DNA of 64,000 nt, from NCBI RefSeq assembly GCF_900141855.1, contig NZ_FQYU01000004.1:186001-250000 (forward strand). Reading direction: 5' to 3'. The DNA is from Pseudozobellia thermophila. GTDB lineage: Bacteria; Bacteroidota; Bacteroidia; Flavobacteriales; Flavobacteriaceae. The notes beneath the pieces are model-generated. The model made no database searches. It saw only the letters and a program-made list of their open reading frames with translations, and was not told the origin of the DNA. Of this stretch, positions 19,368 to 29,144 are shown piece after piece; position 1 is the first letter of the stretch, and every line of letters begins with the position of its first letter. The position numbers and the translations under genes are program-made.

Positions 19368-22300
19368 TTACCGCAGGCTTTTTTCCTTGGGATAGAAACG
19401 AAGCAGACTGTCCCTGCCCATAACAGCGGTAGGAACGGCATTGGGAACGGGAATGTCTTTCTTGGGCGTTTTCTTCCTTTCCTTGCTGAGCAGGCTCCTA
19501 AAAAGCTCACGGAAGCTGTCGAAATCGACCTCGTATTGCAGACCTACCCCCTGGGTATAGCCCAGCCTGTCGGCCAAATACTCCTGTATCTCGTTCTCCC
19601 TATTGAAAAACTTGGCACTGAGCGTACCTTCTTCGTTCAAAAGCAATTGAATTTCAAAATTACCTGCGACGACCGTCTCGGTAGTACCCCCGACGGGCAC
19701 CCCTACCTTACCGTTAAAGAGAAGGCGGTCGCTGATCTGGGTGGATACCGTAACACCAATCCTGTTTTCCGTCTGAAAATCGGCGCTGCTGTCGAGAACC
19801 CCCTGTTCGTAAGAGAGGCCCAGATTGAACTTGTCGTTCTCCCCCAATACCTGGTTCAGCAGTCCGGAAGCCGATTGCAGCAAATTGCCCGTTACGGCCT
19901 GCTGGTTGATTCCCGTCTGGTCATTTACAAAAGACCCTTGGGCCAACAAGAACAGGGCATTCTGCTCCTCTACCGTAGGATCTTGAAGACGGTATTCCAA
20001 TTCGGACTGAATGATGCTATTGGTACCCGGAAAATCGATGTTAAATTCGATGTCGGGACTTTCGAGCTCATTGGTCAACTTGATGACCACCTCCGTAGGA
20101 ATTCTACTTGTATACCCCGGATTATCGAGAAGCGGGGCCGGATTGGCATTTAAGGAATAGACCGCCTCGAGGTCCAAGGTCGCCTTTAAGGGTTCGCGAT
20201 CCCATACGATCGTACCCCCAGGCTTTACCTTGAAGGTCTTATTGATCACGCCCCCGAACTTATAATTGTATTGCCCATTGACCACAACAAAGTCGCCGTA
20301 CATCTCAAAAGCCCCACGGGTATTGATGCGTATCAAAAGAATGCCCACACCGCTTCCCTTTAAGGAACTACCTGTTTTCGTATCGGTCACTATCTCAACC
20401 TCGGCATCGGGCGTCACGTCGAGGTCGAAGGCAAGCTCCAAACCTTGGAACTCGTCGATAACCCTGGTTTCCTCTACGGTATCGTACCCGTTCTTCTCGA
20501 CAAAGTTGATAAACGAATAGTCTCCGATGGAGGCCACGTCGCTAAGGGGTATCTTAAGGGAGGTCCCTTTGGCCGTACTTCCTTCCACCTTGATGTTCAA
20601 GGCCCTGGTAGGGCCGAAAATCCTGCCCTTGCCCTTTAAAAAGCCCGTACCGTAATACAACACCTCTTCCTCAAAATCGGTATTGAGGATCAACAACCTA
20701 TCGTTTTTTGTATCGACATTTAAATCAAGCCGCCAATTGTCAAAAAAGGAATGGGTGATGGTACCGTCCAATACGGCCTTGGTCTTCTTGTCGACATCGG
20801 TAATCTTAATCTGATCAAAATCAAAGGTCTGCCCGGTAAGGTTTACGCGTGAATTTTGGGCAAAGGCATAGTCTACGTTCAGATAAGGTATCCCCAAGCC
20901 CGCGTTATCGAGGGTGAGGATCCCACTGAAGCGGGGGTTGTCGACCGGTCCGTCGATACGCGCGTTACCACTCACATCGCCCCGAATGTTACTTATGATA
21001 TCCTCGCCCAGAGGAGCAAAGGGTTCGAGGTCGAACCCATCGAAATTGACCAGTAATTTGGCTTCGGGCACCTCGGACCTATTGAGAATATTGCCGACTA
21101 TCCCCAACTTTTCACGACCGTTGTCCACAATTTGGGAGTTGACCACGAAATCGGTCAGGTCTTTGTTGCCTACGATCCCCAAGGCCAAATCGCCGAGGCG
21201 TATGCCATTGACAGAGAAGTCGTCGACCCCCAGATTCGATGAAGGCAGGTATACATTGTCTTTCTGCAGTATATTTAGGGTTCCGTTGACCTCGCCCCCC
21301 AGCCTAAGGCTATCGATGGCCGGGGTAATCTTGTTAAGCGAAACGATCTTAAACTGCAACTGAAGGTCTTTATAGGTAGAATCGGCCAGCTCTCCCCGTA
21401 GGCGTATCTGCTCTTCCTCGTTATTGTTCATCACGATTTCCTGAATATTGATACTATCGAGCGTTCGGTTGACGATAACCTTGTTCTTGTTATCGCCCTC
21501 CTTGTTCAACACCCAGGTATTCCCCTTGAAATTGACATCGGAAGTCTTCAGGCCTATGACCGATTTATTGTCTTTGTTAAACGTATGGTAGAAGTTAAGG
21601 TTGTAGCTATCGTTGAAGTTGCTCCCCCCTTTAAACTCCGTACGGAAGAACAGGGTATCCTTTAAGGTGGTATTGATAAGCCTGAAATCGTGGACATCGT
21701 AATAATTGGTCTTCAGGTCGCTCACCGAAATATAGGTGTTGAAAAGCGGGTTTTTGTTGTCGATCTTCACATCTATACTATCGGCCTCGTTACCAAAGGC
21801 CACAATACTCGGCGATTTGAAATTCAACTTAAAGTCGCCCTCGTCGGACACGATATTGCCTCGAATAAAGGTATTGGGGTCGAATTTGACCTCAGGGAAG
21901 AACACATCCACGATCTTGTTGTAAATCTTAAAGTTGAAAGCCAGGGTCTGCCCCGGTGAAATATCAAAGGGGCGATAATTGGTATAAATGCTTCCCAATG
22001 AGTTCTGGACCAACTTACCCAATTCCTTGACCTTAAAGTTACCCTTCATATATCCCGTAATGATATCGGGCGAATTAATATCGATAATGCGGGTCGAATC
22101 GTTCTCAAAGCTCGAAGAGACCTTAAAATCCTCGAAATAATAGGTGTCGTTCTTATTTTCGAATATGGTCTTGGTAAACTTGATATCGCCCACCAGGTTG
22201 TCCAGGGAGTTTCCGGTAACATCCATGTTTACGTTACCCTTAAAAATGGAAACACTATCGTTAATAAAATTCAACTTCCTTAGATCGGCGTAGTCTACCG

Positions 22301-23801
22301 AGGCGATAAAGTTGAAATCGTTCCGGTTTTCCCCAAAGTCGGCCAAGCCCTTAAAATTGAACTTTAGGTTTTCGTCGTTGCTTACCAAGGTACCATCAAA
22401 GAGTTGCTCCTTCAAGATACCGGACACCTTTAGGTTGTTGTATTCGTAGCCGTTGAAGGTAACCGAGTATACCTCACCGATTACCTCGGTATTCAAGGTT
22501 TCCTGGACAAAACCCTCGCCTTCAACATTGAAATCCAAACTGGTCTTTCCCAACTGCTTGTTCTCGACAAAGTCGCCCAGGTCAAAATCGATCAGCGACA
22601 CAAACCCCTCGTAAGTGGCATTGTCGATATTGTTGATATTGGTCAGCACCAGATCTGCGTAACTGCTACCGATGGCCGTATTGAGGTTTACCTTGGCATT
22701 GATCGAGGTCTCCGTGACAATGGCATCTCCCCGTATGGTAAATTGGCCCAGCTTCTGGAAGGAAGAGGGCAAGGACTTACCCAGGATATTGGGCATCAGC
22801 GAACGCAGTTCGTAGTAACTCGAGGTAACGTTCTTCATGTTGGCAAAAAGGGCGAAGGCCTCGGATCGGCTAAAAAGGTTCTTAAAATTAAAGTCGCCCC
22901 GGATACCGGTATTGTCCGATTGCAGAAAGAGCCCTTCGGCATTCAAGTCATTGAGAACGCCCGTTACCTTGGTGGTAAAATTAACCTCCTTGCCCTTGCC
23001 GAACTGATCGTACAACATATTGATTTCATCAAAGGCAAGGGTAGATTCGTCAAATTCTGCCGTCAGCTTTACCTTGTTCAAAAAATCGGCAAAATGTTCG
23101 CGTTCGTAGTTGAAAACCAAATTTCCCTTTAAGCGCGATCCCTTTGTACGAATAAGCAAGGAATCGAAGCCCATTCGCTGTTTGGTGTATTTGAACCTGG
23201 TGGCCAACTGCTCTACGTTTATGCCCCGTTGACTTTCAAAGGACATTTCGTTGATCGAGGTAGCCACCTCGGGACCCAAAATCTCAAAATCGCTGGCCTC
23301 GATATTCAAGTTTTTGAAATTCAGCATTTCGGGAGTCTCCCGGTTCTCGTCCAGAAGCCGAAACCTACTATGGGTCACCGTTATGCCCGAAGAAGAGAAA
23401 AAGAAAGGGGGGGTACCGGGTTTTCGGGGCTGCCCATCATCGAGTTTATCGATAAACACCTCCAGGTTGGTATTCTTGTTGTCGCGATAGGTCTTGAGCT
23501 TAAAATCGAGCTTGTCTATATCGATATCCCCAAACTCCAACCTTCCATTGACCAAATTGCGTATGCTGAGCACGGAGGTGGTGAGCCTATCGACGTAGAA
23601 AAGCGTATCCTTTTGGTAATCCTCGATATAGATCCCCTCTAGATCGGTATTCCAAGAGATCAAGGAAACACGCAGCCTATCGATATTGATGTTGGTCCCG
23701 AACTCCTTGTTTATGGTATCGGTCGCATAGGTGGCAAAACGGGTTTGGACAAAGGGCAAGGAAAGGACCAATGTGCCCAGAACACAGATCAGCAAAAGCA
23801 C
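19368..23801 (-). CDS. tamB: translocation and assembly module protein TamB
   Basis: A protein of at least 1,477 residues: an N-terminal membrane anchor (LLLICVLGTLVLSLPFVQTR), then over a thousand residues of AsmA/TamB-like beta-helical repeats rich in Asp/Asn, and a C-terminal DUF490/TamB domain with VNGQYNYKFGG and the SYEQGVLDSS segment. TamB-like proteins bridge the periplasm and carry lipids or help barrel assembly. The end given is a GTG start. The upstream frame stays open to a TAG at 23886-23888 and encodes positively charged residues (IKKLRKILVRT) expected before a membrane anchor, but contains no ATG, GTG or TTG. The true start may therefore be a rarer codon such as ATT at 23849. 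Confidence 0.9.
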   Translation of the reverse strand: MLLLICVLGTLVLSLPFVQTRFATYATDTINKEFGTNINIDRLRVSLISWNTDLEGIYIEDYQKDTLFYVDRLTTSVLSIRNLVNGRLEFGDIDIDKLDFKLKTYRDNKNTNLEVFIDKLDDGQPRKPGTPPFFFSSSGITVTHSRFRLLDENRETPEMLNFKNLNIEASDFEILGPEVATSINEMSFESQRGINVEQLATRFKYTKQRMGFDSLLIRTKGSRLKGNLVFNYEREHFADFLNKVKLTAEFDESTLAFDEINMLYDQFGKGKEVNFTTKVTGVLNDLNAEGLFLQSDNTGIRGDFNFKNLFSRSEAFALFANMKNVTSSYYELRSLMPNILGKSLPSSFQKLGQFTIRGDAIVTETSINAKVNLNTAIGSSYADLVLTNINNIDNATYEGFVSLIDFDLGDFVENKQLGKTSLDFNVEGEGFVQETLNTEVIGEVYSVTFNGYEYNNLKVSGILKEQLFDGTLVSNDENLKFNFKGLADFGENRNDFNFIASVDYADLRKLNFINDSVSIFKGNVNMDVTGNSLDNLVGDIKFTKTIFENKNDTYYFEDFKVSSSFENDSTRIIDINSPDIITGYMKGNFKVKELGKLVQNSLGSIYTNYRPFDISPGQTLAFNFKIYNKIVDVFFPEVKFDPNTFIRGNIVSDEGDFKLNFKSPSIVAFGNEADSIDVKIDNKNPLFNTYISVSDLKTNYYDVHDFRLINTTLKDTLFFRTEFKGGSNFNDSYNLNFYHTFNKDNKSVIGLKTSDVNFKGNTWVLNKEGDNKNKVIVNRTLDSINIQEIVMNNNEEEQIRLRGELADSTYKDLQLQFKIVSLNKITPAIDSLRLGGEVNGTLNILQKDNVYLPSSNLGVDDFSVNGIRLGDLALGIVGNKDLTDFVVNSQIVDNGREKLGIVGNILNRSEVPEAKLLVNFDGFDLEPFAPLGEDIISNIRGDVSGNARIDGPVDNPRFSGILTLDNAGLGIPYLNVDYAFAQNSRVNLTGQTFDFDQIKITDVDKKTKAVLDGTITHSFFDNWRLDLNVDTKNDRLLILNTDFEEEVLYYGTGFLKGKGRIFGPTRALNIKVEGSTAKGTSLKIPLSDVASIGDYSFINFVEKNGYDTVEETRVIDEFQGLELAFDLDVTPDAEVEIVTDTKTGSSLKGSGVGILLIRINTRGAFEMYGDFVVVNGQYNYKFGGVINKTFKVKPGGTIVWDREPLKATLDLEAVYSLNANPAPLLDNPGYTSRIPTEVVIKLTNELESPDIEFNIDFPGTNSIIQSELEYRLQDPTVEEQNALFLLAQGSFVNDQTGINQQAVTGNLLQSASGLLNQVLGENDKFNLGLSYEQGVLDSSADFQTENRIGVTVSTQISDRLLFNGKVGVPVGGTTETVVAGNFEIQLLLNEEGTLSAKFFNRENEIQEYLADRLGYTQGVGLQYEVDFDSFRELFRSLLSKERKKTPKKDIPVPNAVPTAVMGRDSLLRFYPKEKSLR

Positions 23802-23835
23802 CAGAACGGTTCTAACCAGTATTTTTCTCAGTTTT

Positions 23836-23863
23836 TTGATAGGCCCAATATGTTTTACCTTTG
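23836..23863 (+). promoter_or_regulatory. tsaD promoter (TTG-N17-TACCTTTG)
   Basis: A TTG -33 element at 23836-23838 and a perfect -7 box TACCTTTG at 23856-23863 are separated by 17 bases, matching the flavobacterial consensus. The box is 26 bases before the tsaD GTG. It lies inside the possible upstream extension of the divergent tamB. Confidence 0.55.
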
Positions 23864-23889
23864 CGCATTCAACTTTTATTCCAAACTAG

Positions 23890-24924
23890 GTGCAAAAAGA
23901 AACTATTTATATTCTTGCCATAGAATCTTCATGTGACGATACCTCCGCGGCCGTATTGCAAAACAAAAAGGTGTTGAGCAATATCACCGCTACGCAACAA
24001 ATTCATGAGGAATACGGGGGCGTCGTGCCCGAACTTGCCTCACGGGCACATCAACAAAATATTGTTCCCGTGGTGCACCAAGCCTTGAACAAGGCAAATA
24101 TCGATAAAAAACTTATATCGGCCATAGCTTTTACGAGGGGACCGGGATTAATGGGATCCTTACTTGTAGGCACTTCGTTCGCCAAATCCCTGGCCCTAGG
24201 GTTGAACGTCCCCCTAATAGAGGTCAACCACATGCAGGCACATATTTTGGCCCACTTTATAGAGGGGCAGGGCGATGGGTCGCCCGAGTTCCCCTTCTTG
24301 GCCATGACCATTAGCGGGGGCCACACCCAAATTGTCCTGGTAAAGGATTATTTTGACATGGAAATATTAGGGGAGACTTTGGACGATGCCGTTGGCGAGG
24401 CCTTTGACAAGAGCGCCAAAATTCTCGGCCTGCCCTACCCTGGGGGGCCTTTGATCGACAAGTACGCCAAAAACGGGAACCCGAAGGCCTTTCCCTTTCC
24501 CAAACCGAAGGTCGAAGGCCTGAATTTCAGCTTTAGCGGACTCAAAACCAGCATTCTCTATTTTATTCAAAGGGAAACCGCCAAAAACCCCGACTTCATA
24601 GAAGAAAACCTAGCCGACATATGCGCCTCCATACAAAGCACCATCGTGGGGATTTTGATGGACAAGCTAAAAAAAGCGGTAAAGCAGACTGGAATCAAGA
24701 GAATTGCCATCGGTGGCGGGGTTTCTGCAAATTCGGAAATTCGAAACAGCTTAAAGGCCGGGGAGCGCAAGTGGGGATGGAAGACCTATATACCCAAGTT
24801 TGAATATTGCACCGACAATGCCGCCATGATCGGTATTGTAGGATATTTGAAGTACGAACAAAACGCTTTTACCGATCAAGCGGTCAGCGCCAAGGCCCGT
24901 TACGTGCTGGACGACAAAGGCTGA
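23890..24924 (+). CDS. tsaD: tRNA N6-adenosine threonylcarbamoyltransferase TsaD
   Basis: TsaD transfers the threonylcarbamoyl group to A37 of ANN-decoding tRNAs, with TsaB and TsaE, in the cytosol. The 344-residue protein has the usual length and shows AIESSCDDTSAAV, the metal-binding NHMQAH (His114, His118), FTRGPGLMGSLLVG, SGGHTQ, GEAFDK and the C-terminal CTDNAAMIG. The start is GTG at 23890; the family's ILAIESSCDD core begins seven residues later, so little is missing. It is divergent from tamB and 64 bases before rsmE. Confidence 0.96.
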   Translation: MQKETIYILAIESSCDDTSAAVLQNKKVLSNITATQQIHEEYGGVVPELASRAHQQNIVPVVHQALNKANIDKKLISAIAFTRGPGLMGSLLVGTSFAKSLALGLNVPLIEVNHMQAHILAHFIEGQGDGSPEFPFLAMTISGGHTQIVLVKDYFDMEILGETLDDAVGEAFDKSAKILGLPYPGGPLIDKYAKNGNPKAFPFPKPKVEGLNFSFSGLKTSILYFIQRETAKNPDFIEENLADICASIQSTIVGILMDKLKKAVKQTGIKRIAIGGGVSANSEIRNSLKAGERKWGWKTYIPKFEYCTDNAAMIGIVGYLKYEQNAFTDQAVSAKARYVLDDKG

Positions 24925-24988
24925 TCGGCATGTCCACCTTTGCGACAACCATCGCCCAACAATTCACTTTTACGATCAACTTAGACCT

Positions 24989-25696
24989 ATGCAGCTTTTC
25001 TACCACCCCCAACTCGACCAAAGTGTCACACTGTTTACCTTCCCCGAGGAAGAAAGCAAACACATCGTGCGCGTACTTCGAAAAAAAGAGGGCGACCGAC
25101 TGATGGTCACCAACGGCAAGGGCCATCTTTTCGAGACCGAGATCATATCGGCCGAGCCCAAACGCTGTAAGGCGCAGGTGGTCTCCTGCAAGAAAAAGCA
25201 CCAAAAGATGCATTGGTTCCACATGGCCGTCGCACCGACAAAGACCAACGACCGGTACGAATGGTTTCTCGAAAAGGCCACCGAAATAGGGGTTAACGAA
25301 ATCACCCCCATTTTCTGCGAGCATTCGGAACGCAAGACCGTTAAGAAAGAACGCCTGGAGAAGGTAATACAAGCGGCCATGAAACAAAGCCTGCGTACCT
25401 ATCTGCCCCAACTGAACGACCCCGTTCGCCTTGACGATTTTTTAAAAAAGGAACATAAGGGACTGCTGTTTATCGCGCATTGCGAGGATGACGAAAAGAT
25501 GGACCTTAAACGCAGGGTTGCCCCCGATAAGGATATCACGATACTTATCGGTCCCGAAGGGGACTTTAGCCACCACGAGATCCAAACGGCCTACGACAAA
25601 GGTTTTTTGCCCGTATCCTTGGGCGAAAGCCGGCTGCGTACCGAAACGGCGGCCTTGGTCGCATGCACAACGGTCAACATGATCAACAACGGTTAG
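24989..25696 (+). CDS. rsmE: 16S rRNA (uracil1498-N3)-methyltransferase RsmE
   Basis: Methylates N3 of U1498 in 16S rRNA using SAM. The 235-residue product shows the N-terminal PUA-like region (HIVRVLRKKEGD, VTNGKG) and the SPOUT knot motifs IGPEGDFSHHEI and SLGESRLRTETAAL, which bind SAM. It follows tsaD by 64 bases on the same strand and probably shares its promoter. Confidence 0.95.
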   Translation: MQLFYHPQLDQSVTLFTFPEEESKHIVRVLRKKEGDRLMVTNGKGHLFETEIISAEPKRCKAQVVSCKKKHQKMHWFHMAVAPTKTNDRYEWFLEKATEIGVNEITPIFCEHSERKTVKKERLEKVIQAAMKQSLRTYLPQLNDPVRLDDFLKKEHKGLLFIAHCEDDEKMDLKRRVAPDKDITILIGPEGDFSHHEIQTAYDKGFLPVSLGESRLRTETAALVACTTVNMINNG

Positions 25697-25910
25697 GTTT
25701 CGCCCCACCCCTTATCGGCCCCAGTGCATTTTTTTTGTGCGCGGCTTTGGCACCCGCCCCTATACCCCAAGGCTTATCGGAAATCAAGAGGCTACAAAAA
25801 GGAAACCATACTTGCCCCCCTTATTCCAGAAGCACGACACACGCCCGACGGCCACTCAGTGTGATCAAGGGAATATGAACGGAAGTTATTTTTATAAACC
25901 ACATAATTCA

Positions 25911-25918
25911 TACATTTG
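25911..25918 (+). promoter_or_regulatory. candidate -7 box for the DUF4159 gene
   Basis: TACATTTG fits TAnnTTTG and lies 28 bases before the ATG at 25947. No clear -33 TTG. The spacer 25697-25946 otherwise shows nothing recognised. Confidence 0.3.
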
Positions 25919-25946
25919 ACCTATTGAGCCAATTTTTCGTACACCC

Positions 25947-26597
25947 ATGACAAAAAATGCGATTTCTTTGATCATAGCCTACCTCTACTGCCTGGCACCT
26001 GCACCGGCCCAGGAAATTGCGGTTCTCAAATACAAGGGAGGCGGGGATTGGTATGCCAATCCTACCGCACTTCCCAACCTTATCAGGTTCTGCAACGAGA
26101 ACGCGGGGACGACCATCGACGAAAAACCGGAAACCGTCGAGGTTGGAAGCAGCAGCATTTTTCAATACCCTTTTTTGCATATGACGGGTCACGGCAATGT
26201 GGTGTTCTCGGACGAGGAGGCCGAAAACCTGCGAACCTACCTTTACTCAGGCGGGTTCTTGCATATCGATGACAATTACGGAATGGCACCCTACCTCAAG
26301 AAGGCCCTTACAAAGGCCTTCCCCGACAAGGAATTGGTCGAATTGGACCGCGAACACCCGATATTCAACCAACTGTTCAAGTTCCCGGACGGACTGCCGA
26401 AAATACACGAACACGACGGGAAAAGGCCCCAAGCCTTGGGAATATTCCACGAAAACCGCCTAATACTGCTCTTTACGACCGAAAGTGACCTGGGCGATGG
26501 ATGGGAAGACCCCAGCGTACACAACGACCCCGAAGAGGTCAGAAAAAAGGCCCTTCAGATGGGCGCCAACATCATTGCCTATGCCTTTAAAAACTAA
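25947..26597 (+). CDS. DUF4159-domain exported protein
   Basis: A 216-residue protein with a signal peptide (ISLIIAYLYCLAPAPAQ) followed by a DUF4159 domain: LKYKGGGDWYANPTALPNL, FLHMTGHGNVVFSDEE, GGFLHIDDNYG and a C-terminal GANIIAYAF. The fold resembles glutamine-amidotransferase/ThuA-like domains found in large aerotolerance-type proteins of Bacteroidota, but no catalytic cysteine is visible, so catalysis is doubtful. It precedes an AI-2E-family membrane protein by 71 bases. Role unknown; the domain call is from recognition of the conserved blocks. Confidence 0.82.
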   Translation: MTKNAISLIIAYLYCLAPAPAQEIAVLKYKGGGDWYANPTALPNLIRFCNENAGTTIDEKPETVEVGSSSIFQYPFLHMTGHGNVVFSDEEAENLRTYLYSGGFLHIDDNYGMAPYLKKALTKAFPDKELVELDREHPIFNQLFKFPDGLPKIHEHDGKRPQALGIFHENRLILLFTTESDLGDGWEDPSVHNDPEEVRKKALQMGANIIAYAFKN

Positions 26598-26668
26598 AGC
26601 ATGCCCAAACACTCCCCTTTATACAATTACCGGACCTTGACACCACCCCCCCATAAGAAACAAAAACT

Positions 26669-27769
26669 ATGACCGCTAAGACCATTTCACAAGGAATTTT
26701 AAGAGCTGTAGGAATTTTAGTGGGCATTGCCCTACTGCTCTATTTTTTATACCAAATACAATCGGTAATAGCCTATCTGGCCATTGCGGCGGTAATCGCC
26801 CTGATCGGCCGGCCCATAGTGCGCTTTTTACGCGATCGGCTGAAATTGCCGAACACTTTGGCCGTTATCCTCACCATGGCCTTCATGGTGGCCATACTGG
26901 CCGGCATTATCGCCCTGTTCGTTCCCCTGATCTCGGAGCAAGGAAAAAACCTGTCGTTGTTGGACATCGACCAATTGCAACAAAACCTCGACACCCTATA
27001 TCAAGAAATTACGGACTTTATAGGGGCTTCCCCCGATGTAGTCGGTGAAATCATACAAGAAAGCCATATTGAGGAAACCATCGTAGATCGGCTCGACATA
27101 GGCTTTATACCCAATTTCCTCAATTCCTTTGTCAACGTACTCAGTTCGGCCAGTATTGGCCTGTTCTCGGTTTTGTTCATCTCTTTTTTCTTTCTGAAGG
27201 ACAGCAAACTTTTTGAAAGGGGCATCTTGACCTTTGTCCCCAAAAACAAGGAGACGGGTACGATCAATTCCATCAACAAAATCAATAGTTTACTGTCGCG
27301 CTACTTTGTCGGCCTCCTGCTCCAAATTTTTATCCTCTTCGTCATATACACCATAACCTTGCTAATCGTAGGCATTGAAAACGCCATTGTGATCGCCTTC
27401 TTGTGCGCCCTTTTCAACATCATTCCCTATGTGGGTCCGATTATCGGTGGGGCCATCATGATCGTACTGACCATGACGAGCAATCTGGGCATGGATTTCA
27501 GCACGGTCATCCTGCCCAAAACAGGCTATGTTCTGATCGGTTTGACCATTGGCCAATTGGTCGACAATTTCTTTTCACAGCCCTTTATTTTTTCGAACAG
27601 TGTAAAATCGCACCCCCTAGAAATCTTCCTGATCATCATCATCGCCGGCTTGCTCTTCGGGGTGGTCGGAATGATCGTCGCCGTACCCGGATATACGGCC
27701 ATAAAGGTCATTTTAAAGGAATTTTTAGCGGAATACAAGGTTGTAAAATCCCTAACAAAAAGCTTATAG
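26669..27769 (+). CDS. AI-2E-family (PerM-type) transporter
   Basis: A 366-residue integral membrane protein with about eight hydrophobic segments: three at residues 10-100, a soluble loop at 100-150, and the rest in the C-terminal half. Family features include FLKDSKLF, the INSLLSRYFVGLLLQ stretch and FNIIPYVGPIIGG. Members have been proposed to export autoinducer-2 or to act as Na+/H+ antiporters, so the substrate cannot be assigned. It is followed after seven bases by the THUMP-like methyltransferase gene. Confidence 0.9.
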   Translation: MTAKTISQGILRAVGILVGIALLLYFLYQIQSVIAYLAIAAVIALIGRPIVRFLRDRLKLPNTLAVILTMAFMVAILAGIIALFVPLISEQGKNLSLLDIDQLQQNLDTLYQEITDFIGASPDVVGEIIQESHIEETIVDRLDIGFIPNFLNSFVNVLSSASIGLFSVLFISFFFLKDSKLFERGILTFVPKNKETGTINSINKINSLLSRYFVGLLLQIFILFVIYTITLLIVGIENAIVIAFLCALFNIIPYVGPIIGGAIMIVLTMTSNLGMDFSTVILPKTGYVLIGLTIGQLVDNFFSQPFIFSNSVKSHPLEIFLIIIIAGLLFGVVGMIVAVPGYTAIKVILKEFLAEYKVVKSLTKSL

Positions 27770-27776
27770 CCATTCT

Positions 27777-28955
27777 TTGAATAAAAACATATTAAATACT
27801 GGTGTTCAAAATTTTATAACAGAAAAAATCAATACTGACATCGTGTCAGTATTGTTAAAGGGGGCCCTATTCGACGACGTTAGCAACCGCGAGCTAGCCG
27901 AACAGCTCGAGTCGCGAAAAAAATGTCAAAAAAAGCTACCGACTTGGTTCCGGACACCGGGCATCTACTACCCCAGGAAGCTCCATATCGAACAAAGCTC
28001 ATCCGAAACAACGGCCCGGCACAAGGCCTCGATTACCACGGGAAAATCGTTGGTCGACCTCACTGGGGGCTTCGGGGTAGACAGCTACTTTTTTAGCAAA
28101 AATTACGACCGCGTACACCATTGCGAAACCAACCCCGAACTCTCCGAAATCGCGGCCCATAACTTCCAAATCTTGGGCGTAGACAACATCACTGCCATAG
28201 CACAGGACGGAATCGAATTCCTCAAAACCACTTCGGCCACTTTTGACTGTATTTATTTGGACCCTTCGCGAAGAAGCGAATCGAACCAACGCGTCTTTAG
28301 GCTATCGGATTGCAGTCCCGACGTAACGGAACACCTTTCCCTGCTTTTTTCAAAAGCGCCCACAATACTATTAAAAACAGCCCCGTTGTTGGACATTACC
28401 ATGGGACTCACCGAACTGGACCATGTAAAGGAGATCCATATCGTTGCCATTGAAAACGATGTAAAGGAGTTGGTCTGGGTAATGGAAAGGGAATTCGAGG
28501 GAGACATATCGATAAAAACGACCAACTTCACAAAGACCACGGTACAGCAGTTCGATTTTAATCGGGAGGATGAGAAAGTCGCCACCCCCAAGTACTCAAA
28601 CGCGCAGAACTACCTATACGAACCCAATTCGGCCATTTTAAAGTCCGGTGCATTCAAAACCCTGGCGCAACGGCTGGACTTACCCAAACTACATCGGCAC
28701 ACCCACCTGTATACCTCAGGGACCCCCATTGATTTTCCCGGCAGGGCCTTTAAAGTGAACACCGTCATACCTTATAACAAAAAAGCGATAAAGGAGCTTC
28801 AAATCAAAAAAGCCAACATTACCACACGCAACTTTCCTGAAACCGTCGCACAACTCCGAAAGAAATTCAGAATAAGGGACGGAGGCTCCGATTACCTATT
28901 TTTTACACGGCAGAACGAGGACGACCTGGTTTTGATCCAATGTGCGAAGGTTTAG
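27777..28955 (+). CDS. THUMP-like class I SAM-dependent methyltransferase (PG_1098 type)
   Basis: A 392-residue cytosolic protein. After an N-terminal helical region, residues about 90-220 form a Rossmann methyltransferase core with SLVDLTGGFGVDSYFFSK (SAM binding) and CIYLDPSRR at the catalytic motif IV position. The C-terminal half matches the ferredoxin-like and THUMP-like domains known from Porphyromonas PG_1098. THUMP association points to an RNA substrate, probably tRNA or rRNA; the modified base is unknown. The start is TTG at 27777: seven bases after the AI-2E gene and well before the conserved core, with no earlier or nearby in-frame ATG. Confidence 0.85.
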   Translation: MNKNILNTGVQNFITEKINTDIVSVLLKGALFDDVSNRELAEQLESRKKCQKKLPTWFRTPGIYYPRKLHIEQSSSETTARHKASITTGKSLVDLTGGFGVDSYFFSKNYDRVHHCETNPELSEIAAHNFQILGVDNITAIAQDGIEFLKTTSATFDCIYLDPSRRSESNQRVFRLSDCSPDVTEHLSLLFSKAPTILLKTAPLLDITMGLTELDHVKEIHIVAIENDVKELVWVMEREFEGDISIKTTNFTKTTVQQFDFNREDEKVATPKYSNAQNYLYEPNSAILKSGAFKTLAQRLDLPKLHRHTHLYTSGTPIDFPGRAFKVNTVIPYNKKAIKELQIKKANITTRNFPETVAQLRKKFRIRDGGSDYLFFTRQNEDDLVLIQCAKV

Positions 28956-29004
28956 AATACTGTCCTAAAAGCATCGTGCAACCTAGAATTTTCCCCCTTC
29001 CAAA

Positions 29005-29026
29005 AATGTAGGTCAAAAGCTACATT
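29005..29026. repeat. inverted repeat after the methyltransferase gene
   Basis: Perfect 7-base arms AATGTAG and CTACATT flank an 8-base loop, 49 bases after the stop codon. No T run follows, so it is either a weak terminator or a protein-binding site. Confidence 0.45.
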
Positions 29027-29040
29027 AACGCACTGAACAT

Positions 29041-29105
29041 CAACACCATATCTTGTTCAACACCCTCACAACACCCTCCCTGAAAGCCTGTATACACTGG
29101 TGTTG
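29041..29105. repeat. CAACACC heptamer cluster upstream of susC
   Basis: The heptamer CAACACC occurs at 29041-29047, 29058-29064 and 29069-29075, and inverted (GGTGTTG) at 29099-29105. With one flanking base, the last two form 8-base inverted arms. The cluster lies 40-104 bases before the candidate susC -33 element, a plausible position for activator binding. Confidence 0.4.
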
Positions 29106-29144
29106 TACATATGGACCACACAAGAAAACCCACTTATTTCTTTT

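Noticed and set aside
25697-25946. 250-base spacer after rsmE checked for a small gene or RNA
   Set aside because: Short open frames here have no motif or start context; only a -7 box near its end is supported.
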